From Achromobacter marplatensis (GTDB lineage Bacteria > Pseudomonadota > Gammaproteobacteria > Burkholderiales > Burkholderiaceae_B), in the NCBI RefSeq assembly GCF_002209535.1, contig NZ_NJIG01000025.1, positions 1-64,000 on the forward strand: 64,000 bases of DNA. Direction: 5' to 3'. A program made the position numbers and the translations under genes. Below are positions 17,140 to 24,768 of the stretch, in pieces. The stretch's first letter is position 1; every line of letters starts with the position of its first letter. Under the pieces are notes generated by a model that was given only the letters and a program-made list of their open reading frames with translations, did no database searches and was not told the origin of the DNA.

Positions 17140-18159
17140 ATGAAAGCACTCAAACATGTTGCGGCAGGCACCGCCTTATTCCTCTCGTCCTGGGCCGCTG
17201 CCAACGCCGGCGTGACTTTCGACAGCGTGAAGAACAAGGGCTTCGTCCAATGCGGCGTCTCCACCGGCGTCGCGGGCTTCTCCGTGAACGACAGCAAGGG
17301 CGGTTGGATCGGCCTGGACGTCGACCTGTGCCGCGCGCTGGCCATCACCATGTTTGGCGATGCTTCCAAATCCAAGATCATGGCGGTCAGCGCCGTGCAA
17401 CGTTTCACCGCGCTGCAGTCCGGTGAAGTGGACGTCCTGCCCCGCAACACGACCTTGTCGTTGACGCGCGACACCACCCTGGGCCTGATCGGCGTCGGCG
17501 TGAATTACTACGACAGCCAGGGCATCATGGTGAACAAGTCCCTGAACGTGAAAAGCGCCAAGGAACTGGACGGCGCGACGGTGTGCGTGCAGCCGGGCAC
17601 GACCACCGAGCTGAACCTGTCTGACTGGTTCCGCTCGCAGAACATTGTCTTCAAGCCGGTGGTCGTGGAGCGTCTGGACGAGATCATCCGCGCCTTCGCG
17701 GTGGGACGCTGCGACGCGTTCACCGGCGATAAGTCGCAGCTGGCCGCAGCCCGCACCAACCTGGAGAACCCGGAAAAGTACGACATTCTTCCGGAGAACT
17801 TCTCGAAGGAACCGCTGGGCCCCATGGTGCGCCAAGGCGACGAGCAATGGTTCAACGTGGTCCGCTGGACCATGTTCGCCATGCTGGAAGCGGAAGAGTA
17901 CGGCATCACGTCGAAGAACGTGGACGAGATGCTGAAAAGCACCAACCCCAACGTGCAGCGCCTGCTGGGTGTCACCCCGGGCATGGGCAAGAACCTGGGG
18001 GTGGATGACAAGTGGGCCTACAACATCATCAAGCACATCGGCAACTACGGCGAAAGCTTCGAGAAGAACCTGGGCCCCAGCAGCCCCTTGAAGCTGCCGC
18101 GCGGCTTGAACGCGTCTTATCGCGATGGCGGCCTGATGTACGGCTGGCCGGTGCGCTAA
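17140..18159 (+). CDS. Amino-acid ABC transporter periplasmic binding protein (AapJ-like), orphan
   Basis: A 339-residue family 3 solute-binding protein with a Sec signal peptide of about 23 residues ending at ANAG. The core has VQCGVSTGVAGFS, NTTLSLTRDT and AFTGDKSQLAAAR, close to the general L-amino-acid binding protein AapJ. The start at 17140 is set by GGAGA five bases upstream; an earlier ATG at 17116 would put charged residues before the signal peptide. No permease or ATPase gene adjoins it, so it must share a transporter encoded elsewhere or act alone. A GC-rich hairpin follows. Confidence 0.85.
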   Translation: MKALKHVAAGTALFLSSWAAANAGVTFDSVKNKGFVQCGVSTGVAGFSVNDSKGGWIGLDVDLCRALAITMFGDASKSKIMAVSAVQRFTALQSGEVDVLPRNTTLSLTRDTTLGLIGVGVNYYDSQGIMVNKSLNVKSAKELDGATVCVQPGTTTELNLSDWFRSQNIVFKPVVVERLDEIIRAFAVGRCDAFTGDKSQLAAARTNLENPEKYDILPENFSKEPLGPMVRQGDEQWFNVVRWTMFAMLEAEEYGITSKNVDEMLKSTNPNVQRLLGVTPGMGKNLGVDDKWAYNIIKHIGNYGESFEKNLGPSSPLKLPRGLNASYRDGGLMYGWPVR

Positions 18160-18180
18160 GCGTCAGGAATCAGGCCTGAA

Positions 18181-18213
18181 CGGCCGGCGGGTGCCCAGCG
18201 CGCCCGCCGGCCG
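18181..18213 (+). terminator. Strong GC hairpin after the binding-protein gene
   Basis: Perfect 11-bp arms (CGGCCGGCGGG and its complement) around an 11-base loop, 21 bp after the stop. No T-run follows, so it could act as an mRNA-stabilising or Rho-assisted terminator rather than an intrinsic one. Confidence 0.5.
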
Positions 18214-18297
18214 CTTGCATTGGGCGAAGGCGTTGTCGGAATCGTTACACTGGCGTCTGACTCCAGCGACATTTCTGCTCGCGCCTTTACCTCCCCG

Positions 18298-20433
18298 ATG
18301 ACGACAAGCTCCCCCTCCATCCAGTTCTTCCCTGCAGGATTTGTTCCCACCGAAGAACAGAAAAAGATCCAGGCTTCGCGCAACCGCACGAGCCTTGTGA
18401 TCGCCAACGCGGGGGCTGCCAAGACCACCACGCTGGCCCTGCGCATCGGGGAGTCGCTGGCCCGGGGATTAGCGCCTGAAGACATTCTTGCCCTGACCTT
18501 CACCGACGAAGCCCGGCAGGTCCTGCAGGCGCGTTTGGTCGAAGTGAGCATCGCCTACAACACCGCGAAGCGGATTCCCGTCCAAACCGTTGAAACGTTT
18601 GCCCAGCAGGTCCTGTCCCGCATCGAGGACGCCAAGCCGGAACTACTGCCGTCCACCCGTGAACAGCAAAGCTATGCGCTGTCCGTGCTGGAGAACGTGG
18701 CGCGCAACCACCCGCAGTATGCGGACATGCTGGATATCCGCACCCACAACACCGCCGTCAGCCAATTCCTGGACAACTTGCTGAAGCTGAAAGCAACGAT
18801 GATGCTGGCGCCAGACGGCGAGGATGATCCCGAATATGCGGCAGAGACGTTGGGGCTGCCGCTGACGGATTATCTGTGGGCCATCGAATACGAGAAGCAA
18901 CGCGTTGACGTGTTCGGCTATGTGGACGCCCGCGGCTTTTTCGATGCCACCTACGACCTGGCGCGCCTGCTGCGGTCAAGCCCCGACGCCCGCCACGACC
19001 TGCCCCGCTACAAACTGGTGGTGTGCGACGAATTGCATGACATGAACGAAGCCTCGTTCTGCATTGTCGAAGCCCTGGTCAGCCTGGACACCACCTATTT
19101 CGTCGGCGTGGGCGACAAAGACCAGGTCATTTATTCGCACCTGGGCGCAGACGAAGCGTTCCTGCAATATCGCATCGCCTCCAGCTTCCCCGACTGCGCC
19201 AGCTTCCCGCTGACGATGACGTACCGCCACGGGCCGCATCTGGCCTACGCCATGGAAGCGTTCAAGCACAAGCCCGTCGATTCAAATCTTCCGGTGCGCA
19301 CGGATATCCACGAACTGTCCTACGCCAACACGCCCGGCGCGTGCGGCGCCGAAGTCGTCAAAGCGGTTATTCGATGGAAGCAGGACGGCAAGAAGCTGGA
19401 GAACTGCTGCATCCTGTTCCGCGACGCCCACCAGTCCATCGAAATAGAAAACGCGCTGATGAACGCCGGCCTGCAATACCGCACGCTGACAATGAACAGC
19501 TACCTGTTGCGCGAAGAAATCCTGTTCCTGCGCGGCATGATCGCCATTGCGCTGGACGACTTCCACCACGTTGCGTCGCCGACTACGCGAGAGGCCATCG
19601 TGGAAGCGCTGGCGACCTTTGCAGAGGTTCCGCTGACCCCGGAAGAGCTAAGCGAGGCCAAATCCACCCTGGCCAAAGAACCGTCGGCGTTGAAGCACTT
19701 TTTCGACGGCCAGATTCAACGCGTCGGCAGCGTCTCCGCCCGCACCCACATTGCGGATGCCGTGTCATTCCTGCGCGGCCTGTCCGTGGACTCGCCTGCC
19801 CACACGGCGCTGGAGAAAGTCTGCGACATCATGGACATGGATAAATTGGCCAAGCGCCTGTATGTCCACCCCTATGAAGCCTCGGTCGTCACCAAGTCCG
19901 TCAGCGGATTCCTCACCTCGGCACGAAACTCGGGAAAGACGCTGAACCAGTTTTCCGAATGGATTGGCGCGGCGGAAGCGTTCGTTGGCGCCCGGCCTGG
20001 GAAGAACGCGGTGTTGATGGACTGCATCGTGAATGTGAAGGGCAAGGAATTCGACCATGTCGTCCTGCCGTTCCTGGACGCGGGCGAGTTTCCGAATCCG
20101 CTGCGGGAACTGGGGGAAGAAGAGAATCTGTTCTATGTCGCGGCGACACGGACGAAAGCGCGCTTGACGCTGGTTTCGTCGGAAGAAGCGGCGCGGCGGA
20201 GCGTGTTCGTTGACCGGATGCAGCTGGCGGCGATTCAGAAGCGCGCGGACACCGCGCTACGCCGGAATATGGCCGCGCCGGCGCAGGCGGTGGGTCATCG
20301 GGATCTTCGCGTCGCCTATGAGAACAAGGACGTGGTGAAGGCGTTGGGGGCACAGTGGGATAAGACCAGGAAGGTCTGGTATGTGCCTAGCGGGTTGGAT
20401 TTGGAGCCCTTCAAGCCGTGGCTGGCGGATTAA
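18298..20433 (+). CDS. UvrD/Rep-like superfamily 1 helicase with a C-terminal DUF5710 domain
   Basis: 711 residues. SF1A helicase motifs occur in order: Q-motif near Q21, Walker A ANAGAAKTT (36-44, variant, the usual Gly-Ser before Lys being Ala-Ala), Ia TFTDEA, Walker B DELHDMN (244-250), III GVGDKDQVIYSHLGAD, IV TYRHG, V VKGKEFDHVVLPF and VI EENLFYVAATRTKARL. The last 50 residues (VAYENKDVVKALGAQWDKTR, then VWYVPSGLDLEPFKPWL) match DUF5710, a small domain usually found in plasmid primases and mobile-element proteins. An ATP-driven 3'-5' translocase is likely; its partner is unknown. The ATG at 18298 has no clear ribosome site; a TTG at 18220 is the alternative. Confidence 0.82.
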   Translation: MTTSSPSIQFFPAGFVPTEEQKKIQASRNRTSLVIANAGAAKTTTLALRIGESLARGLAPEDILALTFTDEARQVLQARLVEVSIAYNTAKRIPVQTVETFAQQVLSRIEDAKPELLPSTREQQSYALSVLENVARNHPQYADMLDIRTHNTAVSQFLDNLLKLKATMMLAPDGEDDPEYAAETLGLPLTDYLWAIEYEKQRVDVFGYVDARGFFDATYDLARLLRSSPDARHDLPRYKLVVCDELHDMNEASFCIVEALVSLDTTYFVGVGDKDQVIYSHLGADEAFLQYRIASSFPDCASFPLTMTYRHGPHLAYAMEAFKHKPVDSNLPVRTDIHELSYANTPGACGAEVVKAVIRWKQDGKKLENCCILFRDAHQSIEIENALMNAGLQYRTLTMNSYLLREEILFLRGMIAIALDDFHHVASPTTREAIVEALATFAEVPLTPEELSEAKSTLAKEPSALKHFFDGQIQRVGSVSARTHIADAVSFLRGLSVDSPAHTALEKVCDIMDMDKLAKRLYVHPYEASVVTKSVSGFLTSARNSGKTLNQFSEWIGAAEAFVGARPGKNAVLMDCIVNVKGKEFDHVVLPFLDAGEFPNPLRELGEEENLFYVAATRTKARLTLVSSEEAARRSVFVDRMQLAAIQKRADTALRRNMAAPAQAVGHRDLRVAYENKDVVKALGAQWDKTRKVWYVPSGLDLEPFKPWLAD

Positions 20434-20468
20434 TCAAGCGACGGCGGCGGGCCCCGCGGAATCTGCAG

Positions 20469-20888
20469 TCAATAGCGCCAAGGATCTATCACGTTGATGC
20501 CGCAGTCGGCAAAATCCTTGACGTTACGTGTCGCCAGGCTCGCCCCCCGCGATCGAGCAATCCCAGCGATCATCGCATCAAACTGGCTAACCGGCTTGCC
20601 CATCGCTCGGTGCTCGGCAGCGATCTCTGCATACGCATCTGCGGCCTCACCATCAAAGTTGAGAACCTGCCCCGCCAGATCTGACGCAAAGATCGCCAGA
20701 ACCGCTCGCAGAAGCGCATCCCGGCGCTGTCGCTCAGGCAGCAACCTGACTCCGTAGAGCAATTCGCCACGGCTGATCGTCGTCGCAAACAACGCCGTTC
20801 GCGGCTGCGTCTCAAGCCAGTCGACCACACGGGGATCGGGCTCTGGCCGAAGAATCTCCGAAATGACGTTCGTATCCAGCAGGATCAT
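20469..20888 (-). CDS. fitB: PIN-domain toxin, FitB/VapC type
   Basis: A 139-residue PIN-domain ribonuclease. The acidic metal-binding residues are present: Asp5 (LLDTNVISE), Glu about 42 (SRGELLYG), Asp about 104 (FDAMIAG) and the last Asp in ATRNVKDFADCG. FitB-type sequences share LLDTNVISEILRPEPDPRV almost exactly. Its start overlaps the antitoxin stop by four bases, giving the usual coupled toxin-antitoxin pair. It should be held inactive by the antitoxin at 20885-21133. Confidence 0.88.
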   Translation of the reverse strand: MILLDTNVISEILRPEPDPRVVDWLETQPRTALFATTISRGELLYGVRLLPERQRRDALLRAVLAIFASDLAGQVLNFDGEAADAYAEIAAEHRAMGKPVSQFDAMIAGIARSRGASLATRNVKDFADCGINVIDPWRY

Positions 20889-21133
20889 GCGCCCAGCTCC
20901 GGAGGCGTGCGTAGGGGTTCACGCGCTGGAAGATCCAGCTCAAGCCCTCCCAACGGCGCGACACGCGCCCGGATCGCCCCGACGAGCGAAAGGCCACGGG
21001 GAGGCTCAGCGGACAGAGCGGCGCGGAGAATGTCGCGGGCCTCGTCTTCCATCGAACGCCCGTGCTGCGCCGCCTGCACCCGGAGCCGGGCCTTGAGCTG
21101 GTCATCGATGTTGCGGATCGTCATGGTCGCCAC
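20885..21133 (-). CDS. fitA: Ribbon-helix-helix antitoxin, FitA/VapB type
   Basis: About 82 residues; the N-terminal ribbon-helix-helix MTIRNIDDQLKARLRVQAAQ binds DNA and the C-terminal stretch neutralises FitB. I chose the GTG at 21133, five bases after a GGAGG, giving the N-terminus (M)ATMTIRNID that is usual for FitA; an ATG at 21124 is also possible. A perfect 13-bp inverted repeat just upstream is the obvious operator, so the pair should repress its own transcription. Confidence 0.85.
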   Translation of the reverse strand: MATMTIRNIDDQLKARLRVQAAQHGRSMEDEARDILRAALSAEPPRGLSLVGAIRARVAPLGGLELDLPAREPLRTPPELGA

Positions 21134-21142
21134 GAAAGCCTC

Positions 21143-21179
21143 CATTAGTCAATGACTGCATTTTAATCATTGACTAATG
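21143..21179 (-). promoter_or_regulatory. FitAB operator: 13-bp perfect inverted repeat
   Basis: CATTAGTCAATGA and its exact reverse complement are separated by 11 bases and lie directly upstream of the antitoxin start, overlapping its ribosome site region. This matches the large inverted repeats bound by FitAB complexes. Confidence 0.75.
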
Positions 21180-21347
21180 TAGGCGCAACGCCAGGGGGAC
21201 TTGGTCTGCCCGTATCAGGCAGAAACACAGGCAACAGGCAGCGACCCGCCCAGAGAGGCCGGATTCCCCGTTTATGATTGCAGGGTAGCGAGCAACGCCG
21301 AATGCGTTACTCTCCCCTCCCCCAATCATTCCCCGCAAGGAGCCCTC

Positions 21348-21629
21348 ATGGCACAAGCCTCCGCCCGTCACATCCTCGTTTCCACCGAAGCCAAGTGCAA
21401 CGAACTCAAGACCGCCATTGAAAACGGCGCTGATTTCGCCCAAGTCGCCAAGGAAAACTCCAGCTGCCCGTCGAGCCGTGACGGTGGCAACCTGGGCACG
21501 TTCGGCCCGGGCCAGATGGTCAAGGAATTCGATACCGTCGTGTTCAGCGCCCCGGTTGGCGTGGTCCAGGGCCCGGTGAAGACCCAGTTCGGTTATCACC
21601 TGGTTGAAGTGACCAGCCGCAAGGACTAA
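21348..21629 (+). CDS. ppiC: Small parvulin-type peptidyl-prolyl isomerase
   Basis: A 93-residue stand-alone parvulin (PpiC type) that speeds cis-trans isomerisation of peptidyl-proline bonds in the cytoplasm. Family landmarks are ASARHILV at the start, the SSCPSSRDGGNLGTFGPGQM loop (about residues 40-60), and the C-terminal TQFGYHLVEV. A clear AAGGAG six bases before the ATG and a strong terminator just after the stop make it a monocistronic unit. The length equals that of E. coli PpiC. Confidence 0.9.
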   Translation: MAQASARHILVSTEAKCNELKTAIENGADFAQVAKENSSCPSSRDGGNLGTFGPGQMVKEFDTVVFSAPVGVVQGPVKTQFGYHLVEVTSRKD

Positions 21630-21646
21630 GTCCCGCTGCTGCCGGC

Positions 21647-21689
21647 AAAAAGGCCGCCGCCAGGGGAAACCCGGCGGCGGCCTTTTTTT
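21647..21689 (+). terminator. Intrinsic terminator after the parvulin gene
   Basis: An 11-bp perfect stem (AGGCCGCCGCC, 21651-21661, with 21673-21683) followed by seven T, and preceded by an A-run, so it can act in both directions. Confidence 0.92.
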
Positions 21690-21705
21690 GTGCGGATTCG
21701 CAGTC

Positions 21706-21885
21706 GTAGGATGGGTGTAGCGCGAGAGAATCCAGCCACCCGTACCAGCGCACATCGCGCGTAACCCATCAGGCAGCGTTGCCATGCTTAGGCGTTCCAG
21801 CCATGACGCCGGCGCGGCTTGATGGGTTGCGCGCGTTCGGCATTGATGTGCTTGGGGCGGATTTCTCGCGCTACACCCATCCTAC
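21706..21885. repeat. 180-bp REP-like palindromic element
   Basis: The outer arms GTAGGATGGGTGTAGCGCGAGA (21706-21727) and their complement (21864-21885) match without error over 22 bases, and inner arms around 21756-21772 and 21816-21834 (with AACCCATCA / TGATGGGTT) pair imperfectly. The whole segment can fold into one long nested hairpin. It lies between the parvulin terminator and the converging ABC gene and resembles dispersed REP/BIME repeats found between genes. Confidence 0.7.
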
Positions 21886-21936
21886 ATGTTTGGTGTGCCG
21901 CCGATCGCGCGAGTCAACAACCCGCTGGCGCGCCCC

Positions 21937-22695
21937 TCATTCCTTCCCCGTCATCACCATGTGCGCCAGGGCATCTGCATTCAGCCCGGCCACGTCGCGT
22001 TCGATGACCTTCACGCCGCTCTTCAGGATCGCCACGCGGTCCGCCAGCGCCACCACGTCGGCCATGTTGTGGCTGATGAGGATGACGGTGCGCCCTTCTT
22101 CCCGCAGCTTGCGCACCAGATTCAGCACCAGCGCCGTTTCCTTGACGCCCAATGCCGCGGTGGGTTCATCCATGATGACGACGCGCGCGTCCCAGCGCAG
22201 CGCGCGTGCGATGGCGACGGCCTGGCGTTGGCCGCCGGACATGCGTTCGACCGGGCGGTCCATGTCTTCAATGGGCACGGACAGGCGTTGCAGGTAGCCG
22301 CGTGCGTCCAGGGCCATGCGGCGCTTGTCCAGGACGCTGAATGGCCCCACCCGGCGCACCAGTTCGGCGCCCATGAAGACGTTTTCCCAGATGGACAAGC
22401 GCGGCGCCAGGGCCAGGTCCTGATAGATCGTCGCGATGCCTTGCACCAGCGCGTCGTGAGGGGATCCGAACACGACCTTCTGGCCGTTCAGGCTCAGCTC
22501 GCCGCCCGTGGGTTCTTGCGCGCCGGAGATGATGCGGATCAGCGTGGACTTGCCTGCGCCGTTGTCGCCGCAAATGGCCATGACGCGGCCTTCGGGCACG
22601 TCCAGATCGACGCCCTTCAGGGCCTCGACCGCCCCATAGGACTTGCGGATCTGGCGTAGCGACAGCGCGGCGGTCATGGTGGTCAGGGCGGTCAC
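21937..22695 (-). CDS. Sugar ABC transporter ATP-binding protein (single-domain, FrcA-like)
   Basis: A 252-residue ABC ATPase with Walker A GDNGAGKST, signature MSGGQRQ and Walker B VVIMDEPTAAL. It has one nucleotide-binding domain, as in FrcA, and not the double domain of RbsA. It is the last gene of a leftward operon (kinase, permease, binding protein, ATPase), five bases after the binding-protein stop. Start is uncertain: a GTG at 22695 or an ATG at 22677, neither with a clear ribosome site. It energises uptake of the sugar or sugar alcohol bound by the protein at 22701. Confidence 0.87.
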   Translation of the reverse strand: MTALTTMTAALSLRQIRKSYGAVEALKGVDLDVPEGRVMAICGDNGAGKSTLIRIISGAQEPTGGELSLNGQKVVFGSPHDALVQGIATIYQDLALAPRLSIWENVFMGAELVRRVGPFSVLDKRRMALDARGYLQRLSVPIEDMDRPVERMSGGQRQAVAIARALRWDARVVIMDEPTAALGVKETALVLNLVRKLREEGRTVILISHNMADVVALADRVAILKSGVKVIERDVAGLNADALAHMVMTGKE

Positions 22696-22700
22696 GGCAA

Positions 22701-23663
22701 TTACTTGGCGGCGGGTTGCAGGAATTTCTGGACGTTGGTGGCGTCGACCAGCACCGAATCCATGAACAGGTACGGGCCGGCGGCGACGGTCTCTTTGGGC
22801 TCCTTCTTCACCACGATGCGATCGACGGAATCGATGGCGCTTGCGCCCAGCTGTTCGAACGGGATCATCATGGTGGCGGTGATCAGGCTGTTGGGGTCGG
22901 CGATGCGGCGGTAGGTTTCCGGGCCGCCGTCGACCGACACCAAGGTGATGTCGCCCTTCTTCATGCCCTGGGATTGCAGCAGGTCGTCGATGACGTAGGC
23001 CTGGCCGTCAAACGAGGCCCAGACGCCCTTGAACTGGCCTTGATGGCGCAGGAACAAGGCCTGCATGCCGTTGCGCACGTCGTCGCGCCAGCTTTGCGTG
23101 CGGGCCATGCTGAACTTGGCCAGGTCTTTGACGGCGGTGTTTTCCGTCAGGACGGCGTCCAGCATCTTGCCGCGGATGCGGGTACCGGAGTTGCCGTCGA
23201 AGCGGGCGGACAGGATGTTGCCCTGGTAGCCCATCTTGCCCAGCAGATACAGCACCGACTGCGCGCCGGTGGCATATTCATTGACTTCGACGTCGAACAG
23301 CATGTGCGGGCTGGCGCCGGACATCACGCCCACGATTGGGATGCCCTTCTCTTTGGCGGCTTGCAGCTGGGCGTCGGTTTCCACGGGTTTGCCCATGGCG
23401 ACGACGATGGCGTCGACCTTTTTGTTGACCAGCGTGTCCAGCTGTTCGGCCAGTTTAGGCAGCGAGCCTTCGGCGTTCAGTTGGGTAACGGTCCAGCCTT
23501 TGGCGCGGGCGGCTTCGGCCGCGGCGTTGGCGACGCGGGCGTGCGTTTCGGACGACATCTGAAAGGCGACGATGCCGACGTCAAAGGCGTAGGCAGCGCT
23601 GGCCACCAGCGATTGCAGGGCGAATGCGCTGGCAAGCAGCGTGCGCTTCAAGGTTTTGGTCAT
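22701..23663 (-). CDS. Sugar ABC transporter periplasmic binding protein
   Basis: A 320-residue peripla_BP_4-type solute-binding protein. A Sec signal peptide of about 26 residues ends at ASAAYA. Ligand-site features of the ribose/fructose/xylitol-binding group include the hinge VDAIVVAMGKPVETDAQLQ and VSVDGGPETYR. AAGGGG lies upstream of the ATG. Gene order and the linked FGGY kinase suggest a pentose, hexose or polyol ligand; the exact one cannot be read. Confidence 0.87.
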   Translation of the reverse strand: MTKTLKRTLLASAFALQSLVASAAYAFDVGIVAFQMSSETHARVANAAAEAARAKGWTVTQLNAEGSLPKLAEQLDTLVNKKVDAIVVAMGKPVETDAQLQAAKEKGIPIVGVMSGASPHMLFDVEVNEYATGAQSVLYLLGKMGYQGNILSARFDGNSGTRIRGKMLDAVLTENTAVKDLAKFSMARTQSWRDDVRNGMQALFLRHQGQFKGVWASFDGQAYVIDDLLQSQGMKKGDITLVSVDGGPETYRRIADPNSLITATMMIPFEQLGASAIDSVDRIVVKKEPKETVAAGPYLFMDSVLVDATNVQKFLQPAAK

Positions 23664-23681
23664 GGTGGTTTCCCCTTCGGA

Positions 23682-24623
23682 TCAGAATTTGAAGGCCGCT
23701 TTCTTCAGGACGGCCGATGACACCGCGACGGACGCGATCATGATGAAACCCAGCACGATGTCCTGCACGTAGTACGGCGCGCCCATCAGCACCAGGCCGT
23801 TGCCCAGCACCTTCAGGATCAGCGCAGCGACGAGCGTGCCAGGGATGTTGGCGTGGCCAGGGTTGAACATGGTCATGCCCAGCAAGACGGCGGCGATCGC
23901 GTACAGGAAGTAGTCGCCGGCCATGTTGGGCGCGGCGGACGACAGGCTGGATGTCAGCAACACGGCGGCCAGCCCTGCGCACAGGCCGGACAGAGCCAGG
24001 CCGATGCTTTTCATGGCGCGGATGTTGATGCCGGCCAGCCGCGCGGATTCCCCGGCTTCGCCGGTGGCGGTCATGCGGGCGCCGGTGCGGGTCCATTTGA
24101 TCAGGAAGTAGGCGACCAGCACCGCGCCCAGCATCCACAGCACCAAGGCGGGAATGCCAAAGGGCTTGGCGCGAGCCAGGTCCGTGAAGGTTGCAGGCCA
24201 GCGGCCGACGTAGGACACGCCGTCGGTCAGCATGAAGGCGAAGCCGCGTGCCATGGCGGCCATGCCTAGGGTGGCGATCAAGGACGGGACGCGCAGGCGG
24301 GTGACGGCGATGCCGTTGACCAGGCCGCAAAGCAGGCCGACGCCCAGGCCCGCCGCGATGGCGATCAACACCGGCTGCCCCGTGTGCACCAGGGCGCCGG
24401 TGACGACGGCCGCCAGACTGGCGACGTCGGCCACTGACAGGTCCAGTTCGGCGGTCACCAGCGCCAGCGTGAAGCCGATGGCAATGATGGCCAGGAAGCT
24501 GGTTTCCTTGGCGATGTTCAACAGATTGTTCGGTGCCGCGAAATTCGGGGCGGCGATTGCGAAGAAGCCCACCAGGACCAATCCCGCGATTGCCGTGCCG
24601 TACTTTTCCAGGATGCCGCGCAT
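23682..24623 (-). CDS. Sugar ABC transporter permease
   Basis: A 313-residue BPD_transp_2-type inner-membrane permease with 8-10 hydrophobic segments (for example AIAGLVLVGFFAIAAP at residues 10-25, and AIAAVLLGMTMF near 230) and the cytoplasmic ATTGEAGESARLAGIN-like coupling loop, seen here as ATGEAGESARLAGINIRAM. The ATG at 24623 is chosen because AAGGG precedes it by about nine bases and the protein then starts at the membrane domain; an ATG at 24674 adds 17 polar residues. It forms the channel with the ATPase at 21937. Confidence 0.87.
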   Translation of the reverse strand: MRGILEKYGTAIAGLVLVGFFAIAAPNFAAPNNLLNIAKETSFLAIIAIGFTLALVTAELDLSVADVASLAAVVTGALVHTGQPVLIAIAAGLGVGLLCGLVNGIAVTRLRVPSLIATLGMAAMARGFAFMLTDGVSYVGRWPATFTDLARAKPFGIPALVLWMLGAVLVAYFLIKWTRTGARMTATGEAGESARLAGINIRAMKSIGLALSGLCAGLAAVLLTSSLSSAAPNMAGDYFLYAIAAVLLGMTMFNPGHANIPGTLVAALILKVLGNGLVLMGAPYYVQDIVLGFIMIASVAVSSAVLKKAAFKF

Positions 24624-24768
24624 CGACTCAACCCTTGCTGCGTTGGTATTCGTTGTAGTGCAAGGGTTATCCACCGCCTGCCGGGCGTTCGCGCCCTGAT
24701 GGCGTAGGAGTTTATACCCCGACGGTGCGGCAAGGGGCTGCCAGGCCGCGCAAGCGCACCTAGGGTTT

